64,000 nt of DNA, taken from NCBI RefSeq assembly GCF_901827175.1, contig NZ_LR594662.1, forward strand, positions 5,084,001 through 5,148,000. The letters are read 5' to 3'. Within the stretch, counting starts at the first letter, position 1; the number at the start of each line of letters is the position of its first letter. The translations under genes and the position numbers were made by a program. The notes below the pieces were generated by a model. It saw nothing but the letters and a program-made list of their open reading frames with translations, had not been told where the DNA came from and did no database searches. Shown piece by piece: positions 9,990-18,312 of the stretch. Origin of the DNA: Variovorax sp. RA8. GTDB taxonomy: Bacteria > Pseudomonadota > Gammaproteobacteria > Burkholderiales > Burkholderiaceae_C.

Positions 9990-11932
9990 GGCAGCACCTT
10001 CTCTTTCCGCCGCTGTGCGAACGCCTCGATGCGCAGGCATCGCACGCCGTTGTCCAGCGCCACCGGCGCGGCGGTGCAGGCCTCGATCGCGTGCGGACAG
10101 CGCGGATGGAAGCGGCAGCCCTGCGGCCACGCCCACGCCGGCGGCACTCGTCCGGGAATGGTGGCCAGCGTGGCGCCGCCGGCGCCGCCCTTGGGCATCG
10201 CCGCGAGCAGCGCGGCCGTGTAGGGGTGGCGCGGCCGCGCGAGCACCTCGCGCACCGGGCCGGTCTCCACCATCTGGCCCGCGTACATCACCGCCACCCG
10301 GTCGCACGCGTCGGCCACCACGCCCAGGTCGTGGGTGATCAGCAGGATCGACATGCCCAGGCGCTGCCGCAGGTCCATCAGCAGGTCCAGCACCTGGGCC
10401 TGGATGGTCACGTCCAGCGCGGTGGTCGGCTCGTCGGCGATCAGGAGCTCCGGTTCGCAGGCCAGTGCGCCTGCGATCACCACGCGCTGCGCCATGCCGC
10501 CGGAGAACTGGTGCGGATAGTCGTCCAGGCGGCGCTGCGCGTCGGGCACGCCCACCATCTCCAGCAGCGCGATGGCGCGCGTGCGGGCCTGCCGTGCGTC
10601 GAGCTCGGTGTGGGCGCGCACCGCATCGACCAGTTGCCGGCCGATGGTATGGACCGGAGACAGCGCCGCGCCCGCGTCCTGGAACACCATGCCGATGCGT
10701 CGCCCGCGGATCTGGCGCGCCATCGCCTCGTCCATGCCGACCAGCTCGGTATCGCCCAGGCGGATCGACCCGCCCGCCACGCGTGCGGCCGGCGGCAGCA
10801 GGCCGATGATGGCGGCCGCGGTGATCGACTTGCCGCAGCCCGACTCGCCCACCAGGCCCAGCACCTCGCCGCGGCGCAGGTGCAGCGACTCATCGCTGAG
10901 CAGCTCGGCGTCGCCTTGCGGGCCCTGCAGCCGCACGGTCAGGTGGCTCAGCCGCAGCAGCGTGTCGGGCGGCAGCGGCTCGGCCGCGGCGGGCACCGTG
11001 CGGGGCTGCGCCGCGACCGGCTCGGCTGCGGCTGGAGCTGCGGCACGCCGCGCGACGCGCGGCCCGCCGGGCAGCAGGCTGTCGCGAAGCGCATCACCCA
11101 GCAGGTTGAAGGACAGCACCGTCAGCGTGATCGCCACACCCGGCAGCACCGGCAGGAAGGGCTGCTCGCTCTGGAACTGGCGCGCGGTCTCCAGCATTGC
11201 GCCCCAGCTCACCTGTGCGCTGTCGGCGCCCACGCCGAGGAAGCTCAGCATGGCCTCGATCAGCAGCGCCGTGCCGAGCGAGATGGAGGCCTGCACCACC
11301 AGCGGCCCGGCCACGTTCGGCAGGATCTGCCGCAGCATGATCGAGAACGGCCCGAGCCCCAGCACGCGCGCCGCATCCACGTACAGCCGCTCGCGCTCGG
11401 CCAGCACCACGGCGCGCGTGATGCGCATGAAGCTGACCGAGAAGATCAGCCCCACCGCGAGCATCGCGTTGGCCAGGCCCTTGCCGAACACACCGATCAG
11501 CGCCAGCGCCAGCAGCACCGCGGGGATGGACTGCATCACGTCGGCCAGCCGCATCGCGATGCGGTCGAGCCAGCCGCCGAGGTAGCCCGCGGCCAGGCCG
11601 ATACCGATGCCGAGCACCGCGCCGATGGCCACGCTCTCGAAGGAGGCCAGCAGCGCCGTGCGCGCGCCGAACACCAGGCGCGAGAGCGTGTCGCGGCCCA
11701 GGTCGTCGGTGCCCAGCCAGTAGATCGGCCCCGGTGCCTCCAGGCGGTGCTTGAGGTCGGGATGGAACGGGTCGTGCGGCGCCACGAGCGGCGCTGCGGC
11801 CGCACAGACCAGCAGCAGCAGCAGCCAGGCCGCGGGCAGCAGCACGAAGGGACGCGCGAAGGCCTTCAGCCGCGGCGCCAGGCGCACGCGGCGGGCGGTT
11901 TCGTCGTTGGCGGCGGCAGCGGGCGTGGCCAT
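9986..11932 (-). CDS. Fused ABC permease (DppC-like) and ATPase (DppD-like)
   Basis: Single 648-residue chain joining two normally separate subunits. Residues ~1-285 are a BPD-type permease (N-terminal [20 protein letters not shown] block, then about five more membrane segments and the [13 protein letters not shown] end). Residues ~286-322 are an Ala/Pro-rich linker. Residues ~323-648 are an ATPase with Walker A GESGCGKS, signature SGGMAQRV, Walker [13 protein letters not shown] and a GCRFHPRC oligopeptide-type tail. The frame is continuous with no stop at the junction. The ATG at 11932 has a GAGAGG site. A TTG at 11971, overlapping the upstream stop as TTGA, is an alternative start adding 13 residues. 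Confidence 0.9.
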   Translation of the reverse strand: MATPAAAANDETARRVRLAPRLKAFARPFVLLPAAWLLLLLVCAAAAPLVAPHDPFHPDLKHRLEAPGPIYWLGTDDLGRDTLSRLVFGARTALLASFESVAIGAVLGIGIGLAAGYLGGWLDRIAMRLADVMQSIPAVLLALALIGVFGKGLANAMLAVGLIFSVSFMRITRAVVLAERERLYVDAARVLGLGPFSIMLRQILPNVAGPLVVQASISLGTALLIEAMLSFLGVGADSAQVSWGAMLETARQFQSEQPFLPVLPGVAITLTVLSFNLLGDALRDSLLPGGPRVARRAAAPAAAEPVAAQPRTVPAAAEPLPPDTLLRLSHLTVRLQGPQGDAELLSDESLHLRRGEVLGLVGESGCGKSITAAAIIGLLPPAARVAGGSIRLGDTELVGMDEAMARQIRGRRIGMVFQDAGAALSPVHTIGRQLVDAVRAHTELDARQARTRAIALLEMVGVPDAQRRLDDYPHQFSGGMAQRVVIAGALACEPELLIADEPTTALDVTIQAQVLDLLMDLRQRLGMSILLITHDLGVVADACDRVAVMYAGQMVETGPVREVLARPRHPYTAALLAAMPKGGAGGATLATIPGRVPPAWAWPQGCRFHPRCPHAIEACTAAPVALDNGVRCLRIEAFAQRRKEKVLP

Positions 11933-11967
11933 GGCGGACAGCCTCTCGGCAGGGGCGGTGGTGGTGT

Positions 11968-12912
11968 TCAATGCACGCGCACCTTCGGGTTGATCAGCCC
12001 GTAGCCGATGTCGGCCACCAGGTTGACGGCGAGCACGATGAGCGCGATGACGACGACTGCGCCCTGCAGCATGGGAAAGTCCGCGCGCACCACGCTGTCG
12101 ATCAGCAGCGTGCCCAGCGCCGGCACCGCGAAGATGCGTTCGATCGCGATGCTGGCGCCGACCAGCACCGACATCTGGATCGCGATCACGCTGAGCACCG
12201 GCACCATGGCGTTGCGGATCGCGTAGCGCCAGACGATGGTGCGCTGCGGCAGCCCGCGCGCTCGCAGGGCATGCACGTAGGGCGACTGCAGCACCTCGAT
12301 CATCGCGCTGCGCATCTGGCGCGCGATCACCGCCGCCGTGTGCACGCTCAGCGCCACCGCCGGCAGCACCAGGCCGCGCGCCCACTCCAGCGGGTCCTCG
12401 GCAAAGGGCGTGTACCCCACCACCTGGAACCATTGCAGGTTGACCGCGAAGGCAAGCGAGAGCAGCAGCGCCAGCCAGATGCTGGGCACCGCCAGCCCCA
12501 GCGAGACCAGCAGGGTCAGCGCCCGGTCGGCCCAGGAACCGTGGCGCACCGCCGCCGCGATGCCCAGCGGCAGGCCGAGCAGCAGCGCCAGCAGCATGCC
12601 GGCCAGCGCCAGCGAGAGCGTGACGCCGACGCCGTCGGCGATGGAAGCGCTCACCGGCAGGCTGGTGTAGAGCGACTGGCCCAGGTCGCCGCGCAACGCG
12701 CTGCCGATCCAGGCCAGGAACTGCTCGGGCAGCGGACGGTCCAGCCCCAGGCCGCGCGCGTACTCGGCGCGATCGGCCGCGGAAGCACCGGGGCCCAGGA
12801 TCTGGCTGACCGGATCGGTCGAGGTCATCCGCGTCAGCACGAAGGTGAAGAGCGAGACCGCGAACAGGATCGGCAGTACCGCGCCGAGCCGCGCGAAGAG
12901 CAGGCGTTTCAT
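11968..12912 (-). CDS. ABC transporter permease (DppB/OppB-like)
   Basis: Inner-membrane permease of 314 residues. It has an N-terminal membrane anchor followed by the DppB-type block LTRMTSTDPVSQILGPGAS. A periplasmic loop, about five further hydrophobic segments, and the ATPase-contacting EAA-like loop (HALRARGLPQRTIVWRYAIR) follow. The end, VNLVADIGYGLINPKVR, is typical. The ATG at 12912 overlaps the stop of the upstream amidohydrolase. It forms the translocation channel together with the permease half of the fusion encoded next. Confidence 0.93.
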   Translation of the reverse strand: MKRLLFARLGAVLPILFAVSLFTFVLTRMTSTDPVSQILGPGASAADRAEYARGLGLDRPLPEQFLAWIGSALRGDLGQSLYTSLPVSASIADGVGVTLSLALAGMLLALLLGLPLGIAAAVRHGSWADRALTLLVSLGLAVPSIWLALLLSLAFAVNLQWFQVVGYTPFAEDPLEWARGLVLPAVALSVHTAAVIARQMRSAMIEVLQSPYVHALRARGLPQRTIVWRYAIRNAMVPVLSVIAIQMSVLVGASIAIERIFAVPALGTLLIDSVVRADFPMLQGAVVVIALIVLAVNLVADIGYGLINPKVRVH

Positions 12913-14270
12913 GCGCGCACCCCCTGCCCGGCGGCGGCCGGACCGAGCACGCGTTCGCGTACGCGCCGGGTGGCGGCCGCGGCCTCGGCCGAATCGAGGT
13001 CGAGCAGCCGGCCGCCGCGCTTGCGCACCCGGCCGTCGACCAGCACCGTGTCCACGTCCGCGGCGCAGGCCTGCAGCGCCACGTGCGCCGCCGGATCGCC
13101 CAGCGAGATGCCGTAGGGCCCGGTGCGCAGCAGCACCAGGTCGGCCCGCAGGCCGGGGGCGATGCGGCCGATCTCCTCGGCCAGGCCGAGGGCGCGGGCA
13201 GCGTTGACGGTCGTGTACTCGAGCATGTGGCGCGGCTGCGCCTGCGGCGTACCGGGGTGGCGCGCAAGCGGCCAGCGGCCGGCGATGCGCTCGACCGTGG
13301 CCTCCTCGTTGCGCAGCACCTGGAAGGTCAGGCGCATCTGGGCGAACAGGTCCAGCGCCACGCGCGAGGGGATGTCGACGCCGAGGCTGGGCGTCACGCC
13401 GGCGCGGTGCGCGCGGCCGATGATGCTCATCGGCCGGCCACCACCGAACTCGCCCTCCACGGTGAAGGAGATGCCGCAGCCGTGCTGCGCCAGCAGTGCG
13501 AGCTCGTGGTCGGTCGCCACGTTGGCATGCACGGGCAGCAGGTCGCCTCCCAGCAGGCCGGCCTGGTGCAGTTCGAGGATCTGGCCGGGCGGGTTCTGGT
13601 GGAAGCTCATCTGCAGGCCGAGCTCGCGCCCGAGCGCGATCTCGGTGGCGACCAGTTCCAGGCCGGCGTACTCCAGCGAGCCCAGCGCAATGCCCAGCCG
13701 CAGCAGCCCCTCGCGCCCGCCGAGCTCGCGCGACAGGCTGCGGATCTGCTCCAGCCGCCAGCCGTGCTCGGCCGCCAGCGTCTTGAAGGCGCCGAGCATG
13801 CCGTAGGCGAACAGGATGCGCTGCCCGGTGCGCCGGTGCGCCGCGATCGACTGCTCGGCATGGGCCGGCGTCATCACGTTGTGGCAGAAATCCAGCACGG
13901 TGGTGATGCCGTGGTCCAGCATCTCGACGCCGCAGGCGAAGGTGGCGTCGTGCATGTCGTCGGCCGAGAACTTCTCGCGCAACGGGAACACGTGCCGGCT
14001 GTAGTCGGCCGAGCCCCACAGGCCCGCGCCCAGGCCCTTGAGCGGCCCCTGCCACATGTGCGTGTGGGAATCGATCAGGCCGGGGATCAGGATCATGCCT
14101 TCGGCATCGATGCGCTCGGCGTCCTCGGGGGCATCGAGCGCGGGGCCGACGGCGGCGATGCGCTCGCCCTGCACCAGCACGTCGCCGCGGGCGAGCTCGC
14201 CCACCTGCGGGTCCATGCTGAGGATGGTGGCGCCACGGATGAGGAGGCGCTTTGGATTGTCGGCGGCCAT
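12909..14270 (-). CDS. ATZ/TRZ-type amidohydrolase (third of three)
   Basis: Amidohydrolase of 453 residues, paralogous to the product of 7633-8976. HxH is in IDSHTHMWQG, the third His in MSFHQN, the fourth in LPVHAN and the Asp in SLGVDIPS. The usual Glu after the third His is not visible. It sits between the substrate-binding protein and the first permease of the importer. The ATG at 14270 has a GAGGAGGG site 5 bp upstream and lies 13 bp after the receptor gene's stop. The genomic context implies action on the imported compound or its first product. Confidence 0.9.
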   Translation of the reverse strand: MAADNPKRLLIRGATILSMDPQVGELARGDVLVQGERIAAVGPALDAPEDAERIDAEGMILIPGLIDSHTHMWQGPLKGLGAGLWGSADYSRHVFPLREKFSADDMHDATFACGVEMLDHGITTVLDFCHNVMTPAHAEQSIAAHRRTGQRILFAYGMLGAFKTLAAEHGWRLEQIRSLSRELGGREGLLRLGIALGSLEYAGLELVATEIALGRELGLQMSFHQNPPGQILELHQAGLLGGDLLPVHANVATDHELALLAQHGCGISFTVEGEFGGGRPMSIIGRAHRAGVTPSLGVDIPSRVALDLFAQMRLTFQVLRNEEATVERIAGRWPLARHPGTPQAQPRHMLEYTTVNAARALGLAEEIGRIAPGLRADLVLLRTGPYGISLGDPAAHVALQACAADVDTVLVDGRVRKRGGRLLDLDSAEAAAATRRVRERVLGPAAAGQGVRA

Positions 14271-14283
14271 GGTGCCCTCCTCT

Positions 14284-15771
14284 TCAGCGCGCCAGCCGTA
14301 CATCGGCGTAGCGGAACACCGCCACGTCGCCGACGGTGGACACCACCTTCGCGATCTTCTTCGGGTTGTAGGCCCAGTAGGCCGCGTAGTCGAAGAAGCC
14401 GCAGTCCAGCGCCTCGTCGTGGACCACCTTGATCATCTTCTGCCAGCTGGCGTTCTGGACCTTCGGGTCCTCGGCGGCGAGCGCCTCCTTCACCGCCGCG
14501 TCGACCGCCGGGAAGGTGGTGCCCAGCGGATTGCCGGCGCCGGTCGGCGCGAAGTGGTAGAGGTAGTAGTCGTAGGGCCCGGTGTCCTGCGAGTCGGTCA
14601 GGATGGCGGCCGCGTACTTGCCGCTGCGGAAGGTGCTGAAGAACTGGCCGAAGGTCATCAGGTCCAGCTTCACGTCGATACCGATCTGCGCCATCTGGCT
14701 CTTGAACAGCTCGGCGATGGTGCGCTGGTTGTCGAAGCTCGCCAGCGTGATCTGCGGCTTGGGGTTGCCGAGCTCGGCCATCAGCTGCTTCGCCTTCGCA
14801 AGGTCGTGCGGGTAGCCCTTCACATCCGGGTTGTAGCCGGGCATGCCCTGGCGCACGCGCTGGGTGTGGACCTTGCCGCGGCCGCCCAGCTGGGCGTCGA
14901 TGTAGTCCTGCGGGTTCATCGCATGACAGACGGCTTGGCGCAGCTTGGTGCTGTCGAAGGTCTTGACCGTGTCCATCATCTGCAGGTGCCACAGCACCGA
15001 GGGGAACCAGCTCACCTTCATGCCCTCGCGCTCGGCGCGGGTAGCGATCGAGGCGTTGGTCCAGACGATATCGACCTGGCCGGTGCGCAGCGCGTTGTAG
15101 AGGCTGTCGGCATCGTTGATGTGGGTCACCTCGATGCGGCGCACGCCCACCGTCTCGGGCGCGTAGTAGCCGTCGTAGTAGCTGACCACCTGGCGCAGGC
15201 CCTTGACCACGTCCTTGGCCTCGTGCTTCCAGGGGCCGGTGCCCACCGGCGCGGTCTTCCAGCTGCCGCTGTCGAGTGCCTTCGGCGACACCATGTACGC
15301 GCCACGGCGTGCCAGGTTGGGCAGGAGGTTCGGCGAGGGCCGCTTGAGCAGCACGTCCACCCGCGTGGGCGAGACCGCCACGAACTTGTCCACGCCGTCC
15401 ATCACGCCGCGCCACTGGCCGGGCGTGTCGCGCACGCGCTCGAGGTTCTTCACCACCGCGGCGGCGTCGAAGGGCGTGCCGTCGTGGAAGGTGACGCCCT
15501 GGCGCAGCGTGATCTCGACCTTGGTCGGGCTTTCCTTCCAGGCAGTGGCCAGGCGCGGCACGATGGCCACGCCGTCGGGCGACATCTCGGCCAAGCCCTC
15601 GTAGACCAGCGAGGTGTAGGTGCTGTTGGCCTTGGTCAGCGTCTCCCAGTCGTCCAGCTGCTGGTTGGTGCCGAAACGCAGGGTCCCGGCCGGCTCGGCA
15701 GCCGCCAGGCCGAGCCAGCAGGCCAGGCCCGCCGCGATGGTGAGGCGCAGGATGCGCGCGCGCATGGTCAT
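14284..15771 (-). CDS. Peptide/opine-class ABC substrate-binding protein
   Basis: Periplasmic receptor of family 5 (DppA/OppA/NikA type), 495 residues. The start at 15771 (MTMRARILRL) gives a signal peptide ending near LGLAAAEPAG and is preceded by a GGAGGAG site. Mature-protein hallmarks are TTLRQGVTFHDGTPFDAAAV-like text at residues ~70-95, FEVT-type lobes and LRQAVCHAMNPQDYI. It is the first gene of an eight-gene unit running to 5176. Its promoter region is shared with the divergent LysR gene. Confidence 0.92.
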   Translation of the reverse strand: MTMRARILRLTIAAGLACWLGLAAAEPAGTLRFGTNQQLDDWETLTKANSTYTSLVYEGLAEMSPDGVAIVPRLATAWKESPTKVEITLRQGVTFHDGTPFDAAAVVKNLERVRDTPGQWRGVMDGVDKFVAVSPTRVDVLLKRPSPNLLPNLARRGAYMVSPKALDSGSWKTAPVGTGPWKHEAKDVVKGLRQVVSYYDGYYAPETVGVRRIEVTHINDADSLYNALRTGQVDIVWTNASIATRAEREGMKVSWFPSVLWHLQMMDTVKTFDSTKLRQAVCHAMNPQDYIDAQLGGRGKVHTQRVRQGMPGYNPDVKGYPHDLAKAKQLMAELGNPKPQITLASFDNQRTIAELFKSQMAQIGIDVKLDLMTFGQFFSTFRSGKYAAAILTDSQDTGPYDYYLYHFAPTGAGNPLGTTFPAVDAAVKEALAAEDPKVQNASWQKMIKVVHDEALDCGFFDYAAYWAYNPKKIAKVVSTVGDVAVFRYADVRLAR

Positions 15772-15835
15772 CAGTTCTCCTCCAGATCGTGGGTGATGGG
15801 TCTCAGCCGCCCTGTTGTTGCTCTGTGAAGGAATG

Positions 15836-15892
15836 TTGACAGTTTCCCTATTGGGCATAAACATCTCGAACGAGAAGAATCACTTTCGAGAT
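15836..15892 (+). promoter_or_regulatory. Divergent promoter/operator region for LysR gene and ABC/amidohydrolase operon
   Basis: On the + strand TTGACA (15836-15841), a 16-bp spacer and TAAACA (15858-15863) form a plausible sigma-70 promoter for the LysR gene. Directly after it lies TCTCGAACGAGA (15864-15875), a perfect 12-bp palindrome. A perfect 8-bp inverted repeat, ATCTCGAA (15863-15870) with TTCGAGAT (15885-15892), brackets 14 bp. A T-N11-A LysR-type half-pattern is included (T15864, A15876). The arrangement fits autoregulation plus control of the divergent operon; this is inferred, not shown. Confidence 0.5.
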
Positions 15893-15902
15893 TGGAAAGA
15901 AT

Positions 15903-16817
15903 GTGGACCGACTGACCTGCATGGCCGTGTTCCGCAAGGTGGTGGAGCGCCACAGCTTCAGCGATGCGGCGGAGGAGCTCGCGATGTCGGCGGGCTCGGT
16001 GAGCAAGTACGTGGCGGCGCTCGAGACGCACGTGGGCACGCCGCTGCTGGCGCGGACCACGCGGCGCATCAGCCTCACCGAGGCCGGCCGGACCTACTAC
16101 GCGAGCTGCATCCGCATCCTCGACGACATCGAGGAGGCCGAGAAGACCGCTGGCCGCCTGCACCCCACGCCGCGCGGGCTGCTGAAGGTGCGCGCGCCGG
16201 TCTCGCTGGGCTCGGCGCACCTGGGCCGCAGCATCGCGGACTTCCTTGCGTGCTTCCCCGAGGTCAAGCTGGAGCTGACGCTGAACGACTATTTCGTCGA
16301 CCCGGCCGAGGCCGGCTTCGACGTCTCCATCCTGATCGCCAGCAAGGACCGCGAGCCCATGCGCGGCGCGCGGCCGATCGGCCGCATGGCGCGCGCGATG
16401 GTGGCCTCACCGGCCTACCTCGCGCGTCATGGCGAGCCGGCGACGCCGCAAGAGCTCAAGCGCCACAACTGCATGGTCTACAACCGCGGGCAGCTGCCCG
16501 ACGAGTGGCACGTGACTGCGCCCGGCGGGGACCGCACCGTGCGGGTGACGGGCAACTGCCGCTGTAACAACAGCCTGGTGCTGCGCGAGTCGCTGCTGGA
16601 AGGCGCGGGCATCGGCCTGCTGCCGACCTTCCTGGTGGCCGACGACATCGCCGCCGGCAGCCTTCGCGCGGTGCTGCCCGAGTGGGCACCCGAGTCGCGC
16701 ACGCTCTACGCCGCGTTCCCGCAGCCGCGCCAGCCCTCGGCGAAGGTGCGCGAGTTCGTGGACTTTCTTGCGCACAGTTTTGCGGTGGACAGCCAGTGGA
16801 GGCTGGCGTTCGAGTGA
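15903..16817 (+). CDS. LysR-family transcriptional regulator
   Basis: DNA-binding regulator of 304 residues. The N-terminal winged HTH runs from MDRLTCMAVFRKVVE through SFSDAAEELAMSAGSVSKYV to RRISLTEAGRTYY. A periplasmic-binding-like effector domain follows. The GTG at 15903 is chosen because it gives the standard MDRL-type LysR N-terminus; an ATG at 15921 would remove part of the first helix. It is divergent from the ABC/amidohydrolase operon, 131 bp away, and is the obvious candidate regulator of it. Confidence 0.92.
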   Translation: MDRLTCMAVFRKVVERHSFSDAAEELAMSAGSVSKYVAALETHVGTPLLARTTRRISLTEAGRTYYASCIRILDDIEEAEKTAGRLHPTPRGLLKVRAPVSLGSAHLGRSIADFLACFPEVKLELTLNDYFVDPAEAGFDVSILIASKDREPMRGARPIGRMARAMVASPAYLARHGEPATPQELKRHNCMVYNRGQLPDEWHVTAPGGDRTVRVTGNCRCNNSLVLRESLLEGAGIGLLPTFLVADDIAAGSLRAVLPEWAPESRTLYAAFPQPRQPSAKVREFVDFLAHSFAVDSQWRLAFE

Positions 16818-16820
16818 CAT

Positions 16821-16855
16821 CGTGATGCGTGATGCGTGATGCGTGATGCGTGATG
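16821..16855 (+). repeat. 7-bp tandem repeat, five perfect copies
   Basis: The unit CGTGATG is repeated five times without interruption, starting 4 bp after the LysR stop codon. It is non-coding on both strands as far as I can see. It marks the left edge of the repeat-rich gap that continues to 17440. Copy number in such heptamer arrays can vary between strains. Confidence 0.9.
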
Positions 16856-16866
16856 CTGCCTGCGCG

Positions 16867-17110
16867 CCGCGGAAGGTGGTCTGCGGCCCGGGCTCCTACT
16901 GGGGCGGTCGGCGCTTTGCGCCGACTCCGTTGCGGTGCTCGCCTGGGGGCGGCGCCGCGGAACTCGCTACGCGCCCTGCGGGCGCTGCGCTCAGACAGCC
17001 GCGGCGAGTCAGTTCACGAAGCGCGCCTGTCCTTCGGCAGGCGCGCCCGCCCCCAGGCTGCGCTCCTCACCGCCCCAGAAGTCGCCCGGTCCGCAGACCA
17101 CCTTCCGCGG
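16867..17110 (+). repeat. Palindromic intergenic element, copy 1 (244 bp)
   Basis: Bounded by perfect 20-bp inverted arms, 16867-16886 and 17091-17110 (CCGCGGAAGGTGGTCTGCGG and its complement). Inner arms remain partly paired (CTGGGGCGGT / ACCGCCCCAG, GCCTGGGGGCGG / CCGCCCCCAGGC). The core contains local hairpins GTCGGCGC-TTT-GCGCCGAC (about 16908-16926) and a UUCG-capped CGCCTGTCCTTCGGCAGGCG (17024-17043). The core shares blocks CCGCGGAACTCGC (16955) and CTCAGACAGCCGCGGC (16990) with copy 2 in opposite orientation. No convincing ORF is present, so it resembles a MITE/REP-type element. Confidence 0.8.
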
Positions 17111-17188
17111 GGGACACGTCGGGGTTGATCAATACCGACCCCCACGCCGCGGCGGTTCGGGTCTTTGGATACTGGCACACCGTCTCTC

Positions 17189-17440
17189 GCAAAGGTGCCT
17201 GCGGGTGTGCGGGGCGGCGTGCCTCTGTGGCGCCGAGAAGCGCAGTGCAGCCGGCCGCACGCCTGCCGAAGGACAGGCGTGCTTCGTTGTCTGACTTGCC
17301 GCGGCTGTCTGAGCAGAGTGAACGAAGTGAACGTCGCGAGTTCCGCGGCAGGCCGGCTGCGCGAGCATCGCAGGGGAGTCGGCGCGAAGCGACGACCGCC
17401 ACAGTGGCACGCCGCCCCGCACACCCGCAGGCGCCTTTGC
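17189..17440 (-). repeat. Palindromic intergenic element, copy 2 (252 bp, inverted relative to copy 1)
   Basis: Terminal arms of 44 bp, 17189-17232 and 17397-17440, pair at 42 of 44 positions (TGCGGGTGTGCGGGGCGGCG in the left arm). The arms differ from those of copy 1, but the cores match in reverse complement. Examples are CGCCTGCCGAAGGACAGGCG (17260-17279), GCCGCGGCTGTCTGAG (17299-17314) and GCGAGTTCCGCGG (17336-17348). The 78 bp between the two copies holds nothing recognisable. Copy 2 ends 61 bp before the stop of the SDR gene on the minus strand, so it may also lie in that gene's 3' UTR. Confidence 0.8.
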
Positions 17441-17501
17441 AGCGCGCAGAACCTACTACCGGTGCACAACAGAGCGATCCCACGTGGATCGCCAAGAGAC
17501 C

Positions 17502-18293
17502 TCAGTAGGTCCCCGGGTAGGCCCCGCCATCGGCCAGGATGTTCTGCCCGTTCAGATACCCCGCCTGCACGCTGCACAGAAAAGCGCAGATCGCGCCGAA
17601 CTCCTCCGGCGTGCCGAAGCGCTTCGCCGGGATGGTCTTCTTGCGGTTCTCCCACACCGCATCGAAGTCCTGTCCCGACTTCTTGGCGGCGCCCGCCATG
17701 GTGCCCTTCAGGCGGTCGGTCTCGAAGGCGCCCGGCAGCAGGTTGTTGAGCGTCACCCCCCGCGCCGCGATCGCGCTGCGCGCCACGCCGGCCACGAAGC
17801 CGGTGAGCCCGCTGCGCGCGCCGTTGGACAGGCCGAGGATGTCGATCGGCGCCTTCACCGAGCTGGAGGTGATGTTGACGATGCGCCCGAAGCCGCGCGC
17901 CGCCATGTCGTCGATCGTGGCCTTGATCAGCTCGATGGGCGTGAGCATGTTGGCCTCCACCGCCTTGATCCAGGCCTCGCGGTCCCAGTCGCGGAAGTCG
18001 CCCGGGGGGGGACCGCCGGCATTGGTGACGACGATGTCGAAATCCCTGTGCGCCGCGAAGGCCGCCGCGCGCCCCTCGGGCGTGGTGATGTCGGCGGCCA
18101 CCGGCTTGACCCACGGGCCACCCGCACGGGCGGCCGCCTCGAGCTTCTTCGCCGCCTCGGCCAGTGCCTCGGCACCGCGCGCCACGATCACCACGTTCAC
18201 GCCCTCGCGCACCAGCGCCTCGGCGCAACCGTAGCCCAGCCCCTTGCTGGCGCCGCACACCAGGGCCGTGCGGCCCGTGATTCCCAGATCCAT
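17502..18293 (-). CDS. Atypical SDR-family oxidoreductase (3-oxoacyl-ACP-reductase-like)
   Basis: Short-chain dehydrogenase/reductase of 263 residues. The cofactor motif is LVCGASKGLGYG (TGxxxGxG type), NAGG follows and the C-terminus reads LADGGAYPG. At the position of the catalytic YxxxK the protein reads SNGARSGL, so Tyr and Lys appear replaced by Ser and Arg. A conserved Ser cluster (NITSSSVK) remains. I recall an atypical ketoreductase-like SDR subgroup of this kind, so it may be active with altered chemistry. An eight-G run (18004-18011) lies inside the gene without breaking the frame. It is the last gene of a run with the DMT, GGT and Bug genes. Confidence 0.88.
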   Translation of the reverse strand: MDLGITGRTALVCGASKGLGYGCAEALVREGVNVVIVARGAEALAEAAKKLEAAARAGGPWVKPVAADITTPEGRAAAFAAHRDFDIVVTNAGGPPPGDFRDWDREAWIKAVEANMLTPIELIKATIDDMAARGFGRIVNITSSSVKAPIDILGLSNGARSGLTGFVAGVARSAIAARGVTLNNLLPGAFETDRLKGTMAGAAKKSGQDFDAVWENRKKTIPAKRFGTPEEFGAICAFLCSVQAGYLNGQNILADGGAYPGTY

Positions 18294-18312
18294 GATCGAT
18301 TCCTTCAGGGCT

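Noticed and set aside
10091..12004. A 637-codon open frame on the plus strand opposite the ABC genes
   Set aside because: It is rich in Arg/Gln/His with no motif or membrane pattern, exactly antisense to well-supported permease and ATPase domains; typical of high-GC antisense shadow frames.
16821..17440. CRISPR array
   Set aside because: The heptamers have no spacers and the larger repeats are two inverted palindromes, not evenly spaced direct repeats; no cas gene is near.
16843..17508. A 221-codon frame across the palindromic elements
   Set aside because: It reads through both inverted-repeat copies, is Arg/Pro/Ser-rich without motifs, and has no ribosome site; the DNA is better explained as repeat sequence.
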